Below are positions 12,263 to 24,589 of a DNA stretch of 64,000 nt, one piece after another. The stretch's first letter is position 1; every line of letters begins with the position of its first letter. The stretch comes from Sphagnum magellanicum (Eukaryota; Streptophyta; Sphagnopsida; Sphagnales; Sphagnaceae). Location: NCBI GenBank assembly GCA_021904315.1, contig CM038922.1, positions 4,439,347-4,503,346 on the forward strand. Reading direction: 5' to 3'. The position numbers and the translations under genes were made by a program. Under the pieces are notes generated by a model. That model saw only the letters and a program-made list of their open reading frames with translations, did no database searches and was not told the origin of the DNA.

Positions 12263-12342
12263 GTCCAGGGAGGGTGTGCTAAGCAGAATAGGCAGTTGAT
12301 GGCCGATTCTGCCAGGTGCATACACTCTCCCTGGGTGACTTA
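12263..12342. other. Imperfect stem-loop in a GC-richer segment
   Basis: The arm CCAGGGAGGGTGTGC (from about 12265) pairs with GCATACACTCTCCCTGG (to about 12334). The inner GGCAG/CTGCC pairing brackets a loop of about 13 bases. The fold is about 80 nt with a few mismatches. It does not contain any conserved plant miRNA sequence that I recognise, so no RNA gene is claimed. Confidence 0.3.
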
Positions 12343-12819
12343 GCCTTTGGCACTAGGTCTCACCCACATGGATGTCGAGTTGCTGGGCTGGGCAGGGCAG
12401 GGCAGACAGAAAAATCAACACTCCCTCCTCCTCGAAGATGACAGAGGGACACAAATAAATTTCTATCTGCCTAGCCCCAGCATGGCTCAACATCTGGGTG
12501 GGAGTTAGTGCTGACCCTGGGTGAGCGAGGGCGATATAGTAGTAGTACTTGGTGGAATTGCCAGTTGATGACCCCATTCACTACCCTCAAAAGCTAGGGT
12601 CCGGAAACACCTGTAGAATGAGCACTTGTTGCAAAATGAGCAGCAAGTGTCAATTTGGCGTCACAATTAAGCTCTGCAGGCTAGCTGGAAAAGAGCCTCC
12701 CCTCTGCTTCTTACATAATGTTCCTATATCATAATGAGTGAGCATCAGCTCCATCAACAAGTATTGGTTAAGGGTATAGTACTAGATTGCATAGTATGTA
12801 CAACCAACTCACTCACACT

Positions 12820-12853
12820 GGAGGAGGAGGAGGAGGTGGTGGTGGTGGTGATG
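12820..12853. repeat. GGA/GGT trinucleotide microsatellite
   Basis: GGA triplets pass directly into GGT triplets. Confidence 0.9.
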
Positions 12854-13014
12854 ATCATATTGTTATGTATGTAAAAAAATACTATGAGTATGTATATGCT
12901 TTTGCTTTTAGCAAACCCTAATTACATGACACCAAGCACAATGATGGTGGTGGTAGCCAATAGATAGTACAGATGGTAAAGTGTTGTGATGCCGAGGAGG
13001 TAAAAGGTGAAAAC

Positions 13015-13038
13015 CAGTGTTGGGCGAGTATTGGATTG
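13015..13038 (+). mobile_element. hAT-like terminal sequence
   Basis: CAGTGTTGGGCGAGTATTGG matches the usual start of hAT-type terminal inverted repeats and the ends seen at 32215 and 45470. A matching right end with an 8-bp target duplication was not found, so only one terminus is called. Confidence 0.4.
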
Positions 13039-13075
13039 TAACAATGAGACCATGAGCCTGGTCTAAGAATCTTGC

Positions 13076-13078
<3 letters not shown>

Positions 13079-13119
<41 letters not shown>
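13079..13119. repeat. GA dinucleotide microsatellite
   Basis: About twenty uninterrupted GA units. Confidence 0.95.
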
Positions 13120-13121
<2 letters not shown>

Positions 13122-13640
13122 CTGCTAACAGCCAGGTCCTGGTAGGTAGAGAAATTTTCAGATGAAATAGCAGGCTGGTATGGATACCTTAACTATTTCT
13201 CCTATACACTTAACTGCTAGCGATATTTGCGGTTTTTTGAAATTTGAGATTACAAGTCAATACCAATATATTGGTCTAGTAAAAGACTAGTAAAATATTT
13301 TTGCTACAAATATGACTACCAATGTTTTTATTTTACTTTCATTGAGATGATGACATTTGAAGAAAAATTATTATGAAAAAAATTAAATAATTGAAAAAAA
13401 AAACCACTACTTAGATGTCAAAGAAAAAGAAATAAAAATTCTTGAGTTTTGGTCTCAATTTTAAAAAATGTACTGAAAACAATTCAATAATATTGGAAAG
13501 GTCATCAAAACAAACGTGAGCCATCTTCCAACAAGCTTTTCAGTTTCAAATAAAAAGTATAAAAAGTAACTCTCGAGGCATCCCATTCCACTTGGCCAAT
13601 GAATAGCCGGGAGCCATAAAGAAATATGAAATACTAATCC

Positions 13641-13648
<8 letters not shown>

Positions 13649-13674
<26 letters not shown>
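13649..13674. repeat. TG dinucleotide microsatellite
   Basis: About twelve TG units. On the minus strand this encodes the His-Thr run inside the spurious open frame 13461-13850. Confidence 0.9.
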
Positions 13675-13675
<1 letters not shown>

Positions 13676-14119
13676 ACATTTTAAAGAATGAAAGGAAGCC
13701 CCCAAAAATGCATACTTGGAGGGATGAGATCAACATAGTGGAATGAAGTGGCACATTCCTCAGGAGGAGGCTCCAGAAGTGTGGGTCAGTTTCTCCTTTC
13801 CAAAAAAGCAAAGCTTTGCTTAATAGACATGAGGACTTTTTGTGCATCACATCCCAGTGGATGCAAGTGGGCTATGAGGAGGAGAGTCAGGTAGGACTTA
13901 TCATATTTTGTGTCCCCTGCAAAATAGAAAATGTTTCTCTCTCTTATGCACTTAGTTGTCAGAGCCCCCTCCCCACTTCCCCCATCTGGCCCCATCTGCA
14001 GTTGTCTAATAAGTCCAAGCTCAAAGAGCTTAACTTCAGGTTTTGCCATCACCAGAGTCCCATCTACTGAGTTCCAAACTTTTTGGCCTTGAATCCAGGT
14101 TGGGAAAGGAAAACAAAAA

Positions 14120-14150
14120 GGGAGGGAGGGAGGGAGGGAGAGAGGGAAGA
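14120..14150. repeat. GGGA tetranucleotide repeat
   Basis: Five to six GGGA units. A pyrimidine-rich CCCT stretch on the same strand at about 14180-14200 could pair with it. Confidence 0.8.
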
Positions 14151-14355
14151 AGGGGCCACTGGATCATGTAATAGCTCTGCCCCCTCCCTCCCTCCCCACC
14201 CTTCCCTTATGGCAAGGTCAAAGTTCAAAGTAGCAACAGTTTAATAAAAAACAGGAGGAAATGTTGTGCCATGAAGTTCCAAAACAAAAATGAACTCCCT
14301 GGTCATAGTAACACCTGGTGAATGTTCCTCAAAATGTGAGACCAAATGAACTTGA

Positions 14356-14383
14356 CTCTCTCTCTCTCTCTCTCTCTCTCTCC
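14356..14383. repeat. CT dinucleotide microsatellite
   Basis: About thirteen CT units in spacer DNA. Confidence 0.9.
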
Positions 14384-14869
14384 CCTGACAGGCAGACAGA
14401 GCCCCACCAAAATGAAAGAGGTAACTAACTCATCATCATCATCCTCTAGTAACCACACTCAAACTCAAGGTCTTATATCTTCTTCACACAGTGCTTGGGT
14501 GAACCAGCAGCAGCACTAACTTACATGTGTGCGTGTGTATGGTGGAAACTTAAGTTTTTGTTGCTTCTAAACATGAGGTCTAAATCTCCTACACAATCAA
14601 AATCAGGCTCTGGCCCAGATGTTCAAAATTAAGATTTCTGGGATTAAATGCAGTCACCTAAGAGCTGCTCAAGTTTTCTGAGTGTAAAATTAGGTCAATG
14701 TATATATATATCAAGCAAAATCTGACATAAGACCTTGGGGACCATGGAAGGTACTATAGCTGGCCTGTTATAGTACCACTTTCCAGTTTGTTTCTTTTGC
14801 ATTTCTTAACATATAAGAAGAGTATATGTTTAGACCTTTTCAAGATTCATGATTCACATCATGAATCCT

Positions 14870-14980
14870 CACTATTACAAAATGTGGGTGCATGTCATTA
14901 GTCTCTGTTCACTAAACTGATGAATTCACTCAAAATTTAGTGAAATCACTTTATATAGAAGGACATCTTTTGTTTTCAGA
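14870..14980. mobile_element. CACTA-type MITE
   Basis: It starts CACTATTACAAAATGTGGG, close to the complement of the right ends at 56611 and 61827. Its interior (ATTCACTCAAAATTTAGTG) is the reverse complement of ATTTTGAGTGAAT stretches in those two elements. The right end near CATCTTTTGTTTTCAG is degenerate and approximate. CACTA-type ends and short length suggest a non-autonomous derivative; there is no coding capacity. Confidence 0.5.
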
Positions 14981-16048
14981 GCTGAAAGGATCAAAATATA
15001 GACCATTCTCTTAGACATATTATCAAGAGGACTCACTCAAGAAGATTTAGGTACCATTTGTAGCTGCTGGTCTACCATGGCCTTCTTTTAGTATCTCAGG
15101 AGCAACTAGAGCCATGGCCACTCCTTGAAGGTGAACAAGAAGCCTTTTCAAACAGGGTCAAACAAGCTACCATGCAAAGAAATTGCAGATTACATACTTG
15201 AAATTCCCTCACACATAACAAATGAGACAATGCATTGAATTGGGTATGCATCTTCATCCCTCCATGCACATTTATGGCCCATTTAACATTTAACAATGTT
15301 GCAAATAATATGCGACATTTTTCCATTAGTTTTTACCATGATGTTGTTCCCATATTTTTCCTTAATCCCAAATTAGTCATAGTAAAATGAGTAAGGGGAC
15401 CTTGTGGTTGAAATTTGGTAAAGAATTTCATCCATCTGAGTAATATGGATTGTAGTTGAAATCTATTTCATAATTTGTAATAACCCATTTTGGACTAAAA
15501 CATGTTGGTACTTCTTTCTTCTTTTTTTGGTCTAGTTGCTAATCACATGATTGAAGATTGAACATCACTACTTCTACAATTGTGGGTTTCAATATGAATT
15601 GCTTTGGTGCGAGTTGGGATACACAAATTATTATGATGAGCATATAAAATTGTCTCATCCATTTCATGTTTTCCAATATGATCTAGTACATTTTATTTTT
15701 ATAGCAAGATTGGGGTGGAGGTGCTTGCATTGGGTGTGAGTTTGCTTGCTCGGTTAACTTAGATGACTATATGAGTGTTTTCATCAGGGCTTGTCAGCAT
15801 GAACAAGAACTTGGAGGGCACAAATCTTGAAGTTGTCACAACTCAAATTGTTAGACTAGGTCTATATAGGTATACTAAAAGTAGGTCACATGTGTGATCA
15901 TCAATTTCACACCAAAGTAAAAGGACCCTGAGGGCTTCTTCACTTGTAGAGAAAAATCCAAATCTCAAGAGCTCCAAGAAAGCCCTTTTAATTCATTTAG
16001 TTCAAAATTCCCAAATCCCTAGTATTTCACACAGTTGATTCATATCAC

Positions 16049-16144
16049 AAGTGGAACCAAGCAAACCCAAAGTGGAACAAGCAAACCCAAAGTGGAACCA
16101 AGCGAACCCAAAGTGGAACCGACCGAACCCAAAGTGGTACCAGC
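16049..16144 (+). repeat. 21-bp tandem repeat, mostly in phase with an open frame
   Basis: Four and a half copies of AAAGTGGAACCAAGCRAACCC follow each other, one copy being a base short. From the second unit on, the frame 16035-16349 (104 codons) reads the units as a Pro-Lys-Val-Glu-Pro type repeat and then continues without a recognised domain. This could be a minisatellite that happens to stay open or a relic of a repeat-containing gene. The frame is AT-flanked and no homology is visible, so it is not called as a gene. Confidence 0.7.
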
Positions 16145-19100
16145 AGATGACCGCATGTCCCACCTAGGAAACACCCTAAAAAAGTCATCTGTTCCCAACC
16201 TGTTTTGGGAACTTACCTACAGGCCATGTTGGTGTGCTGCCCATCAGCCATGGTGCACATGCATGGAGTCAGAAAGGGTAACATCATTTGGCCTTTGGGG
16301 CATTCTATATCATTTGGGAGGTTTGTTTTGTGATATGCTCTCTTTGTGAAACAAATGGGTGTTTAGCCTAACAATGTCAAAATGAAAATCTTTTACCAAA
16401 TGACAAGACACATTTTCTGAATAGGGTTAGCCCTTTGGATATCCGATAGGTAATGTTGTTGGCAATCTGGGCATTGGCCAATCAAAAAAAGTCACAATAA
16501 ATTCTCTCTCAGAATTTTTCTCCATATTACAATTGAGCAAATGTATGTCATGTGCTATGGCTAGGACCTTTACACATCCATTTGCAATCTATCATATCTT
16601 TTTGGGATTGGATGTTTGGTTTGTATAGTTGAAATTTTCATCCAACAAACGAAAAATTATTTGAATCAAACAAAAAACTAACCATCCCATGAATTTTCAA
16701 GCATGAAGAATTTGGATGTCATCATTGAATTGTCAACTTTTTGTATTTCAAATACTAGTTGGTTATAATGTGAATCCTTTTAAGGCAAATTTCAAACTAA
16801 GGTATTTAACATCAACATTTTGGTAAAATCCAATGTGCTTGTGATAGTGAGCTTTTACACATGTATATGAATAATGACACCAACTAAAGTTAATGAAACT
16901 AAAAATATCTTATTTTAAAAAGTGAATGGAAGCTTTGAATATTGCCCCTTTTGGGAGGTGTATATTACAAGAGAGATCTAGGAGAAGCCTTACTTTGACT
17001 AGTTTAATACTTCATTTTCTCATATTACAAAAATGACTATTTAAATATTTCTATGATATGATGTAATGATTTGAAATAGGTCATGGTTTCTTTGGGTGGT
17101 GTGCATGATATCATGTTTTCAATGTCTATTTTTAAGACCTATTTTGATCATTATTGATGTAATTATGGATAGTAAGATGGATTTTATATGAATTTTGTCA
17201 ATATCAATATCTTGTTTTAGAATTTATACAAGGATCATGAAATATTCTTCTAATACATGATTGTATGTAAATTTTTTTTGATGCATCCTTGGGTTTGTCA
17301 AATGGTATCAATGGTAAAGAACTTGTCAATTCTTGATTTTGCAATGGAATGTGAACTCAAAACACATTTCCTAATTCTCAATAAAAAGAGTGGGAAGCTT
17401 CAAGATGGGATTTAGCTCTTAAGTTGAAGTCATGGTCGTCTGAATTACATAAATAAATAAAAAAAGACAATTTATGCAATTTTGAGCCAAAATTGTGCAT
17501 GATGAACAAACCATGAACAAATTCAAACACACTAGACTCACCACAACTTGCACTTAATAACTCTTCCTCCTTATAATATACTTTATAACTTTACACAAAT
17601 GTTAGATCAAAATGACATTTTTTTTCACATGACTCCCAAGCCAATCCAAAAATTGGCATGTCATGAATCATGCCATTTTGAGGGCTCATAACTTCTTTTT
17701 TTCATTTTCAAATTAAAAACATTTAAGGGTAGAGTTGTAGCCTTTGAAAAATGATTTCCAACATTGTATCCCCCTTTCCAAAAGTTGATTTGATTACAAG
17801 AAAATTAAGTGGTTAAGGATCATTTTGATAATTTACCTAGTCATGACCCTTCATGTGGCCATTAAATGTGCCACGAATTTTTGTTTTGGGAATGCAACCT
17901 TCCTGTATTGTAATTTTTTTCAAACCTTTCCAATTATCTAAAGAAGGCCAAATTTTGACAAAATAGCTTGGTTCCCCAAAACCTCAATCCAAAAATTTGG
18001 GACATCTTGGGACTTTCAAGTTTCAAAATGAAAATCCATTTGAAAGTGTTGGGATTTGCTCCCTTGCACATTTTCACACTTGTGACAATGTGTTTGAGTC
18101 CTAGAATACCTAGGCCTCTATTCTAACATGTTTCCCTTCTCCTGTCAAAATTTTGGTGGCAAGCCCAAAACTATGGTTGCAACATTTTTCTTTCAAATTT
18201 TCTTTCATCTCATTGCACTACTTGTGATATTAGGTCAAGTTATGTCATCTTTCTCAACTTTATCTTGACTTCAATATTAGTTTATAGTTTTTGTTATTCA
18301 GTCTCTTTAATCTTGGTGGTTCTAAGTTTCAACCTTCATTGTTGTTTACTTCAAATCACTTGTTTGATATTAAAAAATTTCCAGCATAATGGTATCTTAA
18401 GGTTAAATTCATTTAATTATTAAATGATTGTGTAAAAAAAGGAGGTTAATTTAGTTTTTAACACAAGATGCCATTTTTTTGTAATATAAAAGGAGGTTTT
18501 AGAATTGTGAAAGGGGTTCAATGGGTAAAAGGCAAACATAGAATAGTAGGGGGATCTAAACTAAGGGACCTATTGTAAAGTTCTACACAAAAACATTATT
18601 GTAAAACTTCTTGTTAACAATATGTTTTCCTTCATGCAAATGTTATGGTGTGCAATATTAGATTTTTATGTGTGTATAATTGTTTGAACATGTGTACATG
18701 AAAAGGACATTTTGACATGAAAAATGTTAATGACAAAATGAATAATTGTAATATAATTGAAAATAATAAAGATTCATCAACCACCAACATGTAATGTCCA
18801 CAAAGACCTAATTCCATCAAGTTGGTTATTTTGAGTACATGGTACTTGAATTAAAAGTGAAGGTCAAAAATCTAACAACACTACATTGTTCAACTTATTA
18901 ATGGTAAAATGTATCATTAGGGTCCAAATTGGTCATAAGGAACCACTTGACCTTAAAATTGCATCTTTAATGATTTTTTTAAATAAAACATTTTGCTAAA
19001 TATGTTTAAAATCGTGATTTACATTTTATTTTTAAATTGGGTTCATTATTTCAATCTAAAAAGATATTGAGGTGTACATGAATTTATTTTTTTTAATTAT

Positions 19101-19474
19101 CATTTCTCAAATCATTCAAATATTTTTTTAAAAATATTTTAAGTAATGGAAGTCATTAATTACATTATTTTAAAAACATTTTTGGGTATTCCATATTCAT
19201 TATATTCATTTCAATTTTTTCCAAATGTTCTCATAATACATCAAAAATATTGTTACAAGTTCATCCAAAAGTTTCAATATCAACTTAAGTAACCACTTAT
19301 CACAATGGAATTTAAACAATGGGTACATTCTAAAATGACTCCTTATACCCAAAGGCTAGTTTGGACCCATTAACATGGACCTTAAGGGTGAATGCATAAA
19401 TGAGTGGATCAAATTCAGCACATGTGAACATCCACAAAATCCATAGTTACAATGTTAAATTGGTAGTCAATTTT

Positions 19475-20126
19475 ATTGGGTAAAAACAGAGTCAAAGGAG
19501 CCACCCAAGTGAATGGACATTTCTTAAAACTATATTTTTATAGCTTTGAAAGATCACAAGTGAAGCGTAATAAATTAGATTGTTATAATGTTTATTGGAA
19601 CATTTTTCATTAATTGCAAAGTTTACATGCTCAAAGCTTGACACAAATAAAAAATGTCTTTGCATGTTTAAAACATTCAAACCTTGAGAATGGACAGTCT
19701 TTGTTTTTTCAAACATCCTTTTTTTTCTACCAAATATGCACCATTTGTTTTGAAAATTAGAGAGGATTTTAGCATTGACTAAAAGGGCAGAAGGACTTAA
19801 ACTGATGAAAATTATTTTTATAACCAATTTGAACACATTTGGTTCAAAAATGCTTTTGACCTTGGAAATTATGGATTTTAAAAATGTGATTTGAACAAAA
19901 GTTGTTCATGTTTATGTGATAAAGGGCATGAATGCATAATACGTGATATAAAATCAATTTGTAGTCAAAATGTATTTAGATTTTAAATGCAATGTTAAAG
20001 GAGATTTGAAATACAAATTTTTAAGTTATAACCAACACAAAAATGACATGTGTCATGTGTAGTCCTTGGAAAAGGACTTTTACTTTGGTGCCCTTGGCTC
20101 CTTTGACCATGTTTTCACCCTATTGT
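19475..20126. mobile_element. Inverted-arm element, probable degenerate TIR transposon
   Basis: The left arm TTGGGTAAAAACAGAGTCA continues as AAGGAGCC; the right arm (20080-20126) is its approximate complement, with GGCTCCTTTGAC and GTTTTCACCC. The arms are about 40 bases, imperfect, and about 560 bases apart. No transposase lies between them and no target duplication was seen. Confidence 0.4.
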
Positions 20127-22210
20127 CATGTGTTGAATGAGAATTATGCAATACATATGAACCAATAAAAACCACATAAATGGTGGTTTTATAGAAAATT
20201 TCAAAACACATGATTTTCGAAGAAAGTTTTTGCAAAATAAAAAATGAAACTCAAAAAAACTTTTAAAGTAAGGTCATGTTTTGACCATTTAAAAGTTCAT
20301 AACTAAATTTTTTTGTAAAATTTCTTCAAAATAATTTAAAATCAAAAAACATTATGACTTAGGACAAGACATATTAAATCATTTTAAGACATTCCCAAAC
20401 AAAATCCCGCCAAAAAAAGTTCACATATGAACACATTGTCATTTTGACAATCCATGCATTACAACATCAAAAGTCCACACATTTAACTTAAGGATATTTT
20501 GTTAGAATATGATTACATATCTATTTTCATATTTTCAAGGTGATAATTTAACCCCCAAACATCAAAGAAACCAAAAAATACACTAAAAGAAAAACCAAAT
20601 TCAAATGGAAGGACTTTAACTCAAGGACCTATATTTAACATTTACATACAATTTGATAATTTAAAGGATATTTTCCAATCCATTATGTCAACATCTTTTA
20701 ATTTTCAAAAATATTTCATAGAATTGGTTATTGGGATGATCAAACATGATTTTTCATTGTTTCAAATATAATAAAACACATTGTTAACATGTCATTCCTA
20801 TGCCATCTATTTGTTTTGATTCAAATTATTCTAATAACATCATTTTACCATTTCTTGGTAACACGTATAAAAGTAAATGCATGTATTTTCAATCCAATTA
20901 TGAAATTTCAATGATTGAATTGAAGAAAAATGGCAAACCCAAACACAAGCATATGTCCTTTCCAATAATTACAATTTATTAAGGATTAAAATGCTTAAGT
21001 CAAAAGGCTTTTGGATCTACCAAATATTCAACATTTTACACAATTTTAAACTACATGAAAGCCATTAAAACATTGTGTTTTCAAGGGGTTTGTGAGTGGT
21101 AAAAAAGTTTCACTATTGCGACCCTATGTCATGGGCACATAAATAACTAATCTATAGGAATTTTCAAAGGACATGAACAAACCATGACAAAGACAAGCTT
21201 AGTTCTAAATCAAATCATGGAACACAAAAAACAAAAACAAAAATACAAATTGTGCAAGATGTGAATCCAAACATAATTTTATTTTGATAAAGTATGAAAA
21301 CATGAATATGAAAGGAACAAAACAAGGCTTTGGTGTAAGATCATATCCAAAACTAATGTTGAAGAAAGGGTCCAATGTGTTTACTTTGCATTTTGGACTA
21401 TTGTTTTTTTTGGGGTCTTTTTTCCAAAAAAACATGTTTTTTTCAAAAGGAAATTTCAAATGAAATTTTTTGAAGCCTTTTATATATTATATTTGTAGTT
21501 GCCCCAATATGTCATATGTTTTTTTATAATCAAAGTTGGAGAAATACAAATCTTTGAAAGTGCACAGTTCTTGTCAAATTTTGTTTTTGTGTTTTGAAAA
21601 AATTTCATAATTTCAAATCATACCAAAACATGTTAACACTTTCAAGTTTTATTTTTTTATGTATAAGCTACAAGTTTGCTTTAAACAACATATACATTGC
21701 ATCACATTTACATGTCGAACAAAATTCATGAACTTTTTTTAAACCTTAATGTTTGATAAACACAAAATTAAAAAAATATGAAAATTTGAGTATTTTTAAA
21801 ATGTGTCTAATAATACCATATTACTATAAAAATAAATTAAAGATGAAATAAATTGTATTATGAAAATTAAAGGGCCCTTTATGAAAGTGATGTTATTGAA
21901 TGAAACTATCAAACATCTTTTATTCAAACCAAATTTTGATATTGGAATTCTGTTTGATTCATTTTAGAATTTTTAATATCCATATTATTCAATAAGCACA
22001 ACTTTCCATGATTCACATGCCATTAAAGTGGCACCACATAGACAAATGCAACAAGAATTGTAGAAAAATTAATGTTTTGACATCAATTTTGGCTCGTTTC
22101 AATTCATCCACACTCGAAATTAAAAATTACATGAGAAAAATTACCTCTATTTATACAATATTAAGGACCTAGGGTTTAACCCTTAACCTAGCCTAGGCGG
22201 CCAAACATAC

Positions 22211-22840
22211 CTAATGGGTAGGTGCACAAATAAGTGGACCAATTTGCCACAAATCCAAAGTCTTTATTTACTCAAAATCTTAATAAGATTTTGGAAATCA
22301 CAACTAGTTTACATTGATTTCCTCTATATTTTTTCCATGCCATTAATGTTTCATCTAAAGTTTCTCTTTCTTTAACACGTAAGCAAAAATACCATAAAAC
22401 AACCCTTCCTTCAATATGATATGGACTCATTAAAAAATGCTTCTAATTAACCCATTTAAAAGTCCATGTAAGTATAATCTTAGAATTCAAAAATAAAATA
22501 AAATTGGACCCTTAGCTTTTTTATTATGATATCTTATTACTTTCAAGTCCCTAACACACACCCCATCACTTAATGGACCATATCATAGTCCACATAGAAA
22601 TGGTAGTTAGAAATGTAGTTCATAAGTTTTGAGTTCAAAAGTCCATAGCTTTTATGATTTTTTACAATTTGTACAATAATTTTGTGCATCGTATAGATAT
22701 TCAAATTAGGATCTTTAAACCAAGTTCATTTTAATAAATTTCAAGATTTATAAAACAACATGGGCATTGCAATGGCAACCACAAGGTAGAATTGGCTTAT
22801 GTGACACCCAAATTGATCCACCCATTTGTGCATGCACATT
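22211..22840. mobile_element. Inverted-arm element, probable degenerate TIR transposon
   Basis: The left arm reads GTGCACAAATAAGTGGACC plus AATTTG; the right arm (about 22805-22840) carries its complement, AAATTGATCCACCCATTTG then TGCATGCAC. A related sequence, GTGAATGCATAAATGAGTGG at 19386, shows this is a dispersed family. There is no coding sequence inside. Confidence 0.45.
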
Positions 22841-24350
22841 AGTTTAGGTTGGACCAACCTAAATAGGCCATGTGGTGTCATTTGCTCAATTTGGAACTTG
22901 TTATGTGTTAATATTTCAATGATAAAAAAACTTAAATGTCTATAAGTTTTTAAATTTTAATCATAAAATTAGTTGCAAATGATTGTGCCATATAAATATA
23001 TGACATACACATTTTAATTGTAAAATAAAATTGTAAATGACCATGCCACAAAAGTTGGATGTCTATTGAATGAAATTGATTGTAGTTGTATTTCAATGAG
23101 ACTATTGTTTCTACTTGATGGCACATAATGTCTTTTACAACTAAAATTTAGGTGATTTGTCCAAAGTGACTAGAGGAATTTGTGATCACACATGTCATTT
23201 CCAACTAAGAAATAGTTGAAAAAACTAGGTGTTAATATACAAATTCTTCATAGTGTCAATTAAACTTTGCTTTGAACATAAATATACACAATGATGTCCT
23301 CACATGATGATAACTTTAAATAAAGATCAATATGTATCAATATAAGATGAAATCTACAAAAAAACAAAGAAAGATAAAAATGCATTTTGCAACAGGCCCA
23401 CACAAAAGCAATGTCCTCTCCAATGCCTTCACCCTTTTGACAACAAAATGACAAAATCCATGACTTGAACCTCGAATGGTATTGCCTCCCTAGTGAGGAT
23501 TCTAGGTCTATTTCAACACTAAACAAAACCAAAAATGAATTTTCAAGAATACATGCATCCTAAATCAATTTCAAAAAGGATTAATGTTAAAAAGAAATTC
23601 TTAAATCAATTTTTGATTGAATATGTGGTTTAAATCAAGTTTTGGAGCATTATTCTAATAATGGTTCCTTAACACATTGGGAATAGAGATACAAAATGTC
23701 CAACAAGATCATATTTTAGAAGGGAATAATGCTCACAACATTTTGCCTGTTGGGTTGACTAATTCTTGACAAAAAGTTTTCCAACATTGGATCTCTTCAT
23801 GAACACCATGAAATGGTTTGTAAAGATGTTGGTTGATCCTAGCATTCCCAATGTCAAGTTCCCACATATTCATTGGAATGTTTGTGAAACGCCCATATAT
23901 TATGGCATTCCATTTGAATGTTCCCAAAGTCTCTTGTATCAATCCATTGTTCATAAGTGTTAGAAAGATTTGTTTGGCACTTAATTTGACAAAATCTCCC
24001 TATTATAAGTATGGTAGATGATTGTGGTTGGGATTGGAACTCATTTGTGTCCATGCATGTCAATTGACACCATGATTGGACCCATACATCACAATGCTAA
24101 TAATTTTCTTCCAACAAGACTCAATGTTTGGGGAAAGTTAATAAGTCGTACCACCTAAATGTTATAGATAAATGCAGATTCAATATTGAGGAATTTGAAT
24201 ATTTAAAATTGTGTATGTGTTAGAGTTCATTTATGGTTTTGAATTATTTTGGAATAGTTTATGAACTTGTCTAGGCTATGAGATTTTAAGAAATTTACAA
24301 TCAAACTTTCCAGAACCCTCTATTCTTCAACCCCACTTTCATATGTCCAA

Positions 24351-24353
<3 letters not shown>

Positions 24354-24390
<37 letters not shown>
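24354..24390. repeat. CT dinucleotide microsatellite
   Basis: About eighteen uninterrupted CT units. Confidence 0.95.
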
Positions 24391-24392
<2 letters not shown>

Positions 24393-24560
24393 AGGCATAA
24401 CAAAGCAGATTGGGGTTGCATTATTTTTCTGCACTTCTTGTCCACACATCCAATTGGAATGGGCATGATGGTCCCCAGTTGGGTGTGACTGGTCCTAGAC
24501 CAAGTCCCCTCATGTGACTGTATTTGTGGCCGGTTGGTGGTGCACTAAAGCCTGGAAACA

Positions 24561-24583
24561 GTTGTTGTTGTTGTTGTTGTTGT
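24561..24583. repeat. GTT trinucleotide microsatellite
   Basis: Seven to eight GTT units. Confidence 0.9.
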
Positions 24584-24589
24584 ATCACC

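Larger units (their letters stand above)
16350..24350. other. AT-rich spacer of decayed repeats
   Basis: Eight kilobases with frequent stops in all frames and a fairly uniform AT-rich word use (aaaatg, catttt). No recognisable genes are present. Two pairs of distant inverted arms (19475-20126 and 22211-22840) suggest old non-autonomous DNA transposons. At 23733-24063 several short frames overlap on both strands without a convincing domain. Confidence 0.6.

Noticed and set aside
13461-13850. A 129-codon minus-strand open frame, among the longest complete frames outside RAV
   Set aside because: It runs through a TG microsatellite (His-Thr run), is AT-rich, has no recognisable domain and no coding neighbours.
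23733-24063. Overlapping short frames on both strands, with a minus-strand peptide faintly like a pentatricopeptide repeat (NAII, HGVHEE)
   Set aside because: The similarity is too weak and split over two frames; the order of segments does not fit the repeat well. A profile search would be needed to revive it.
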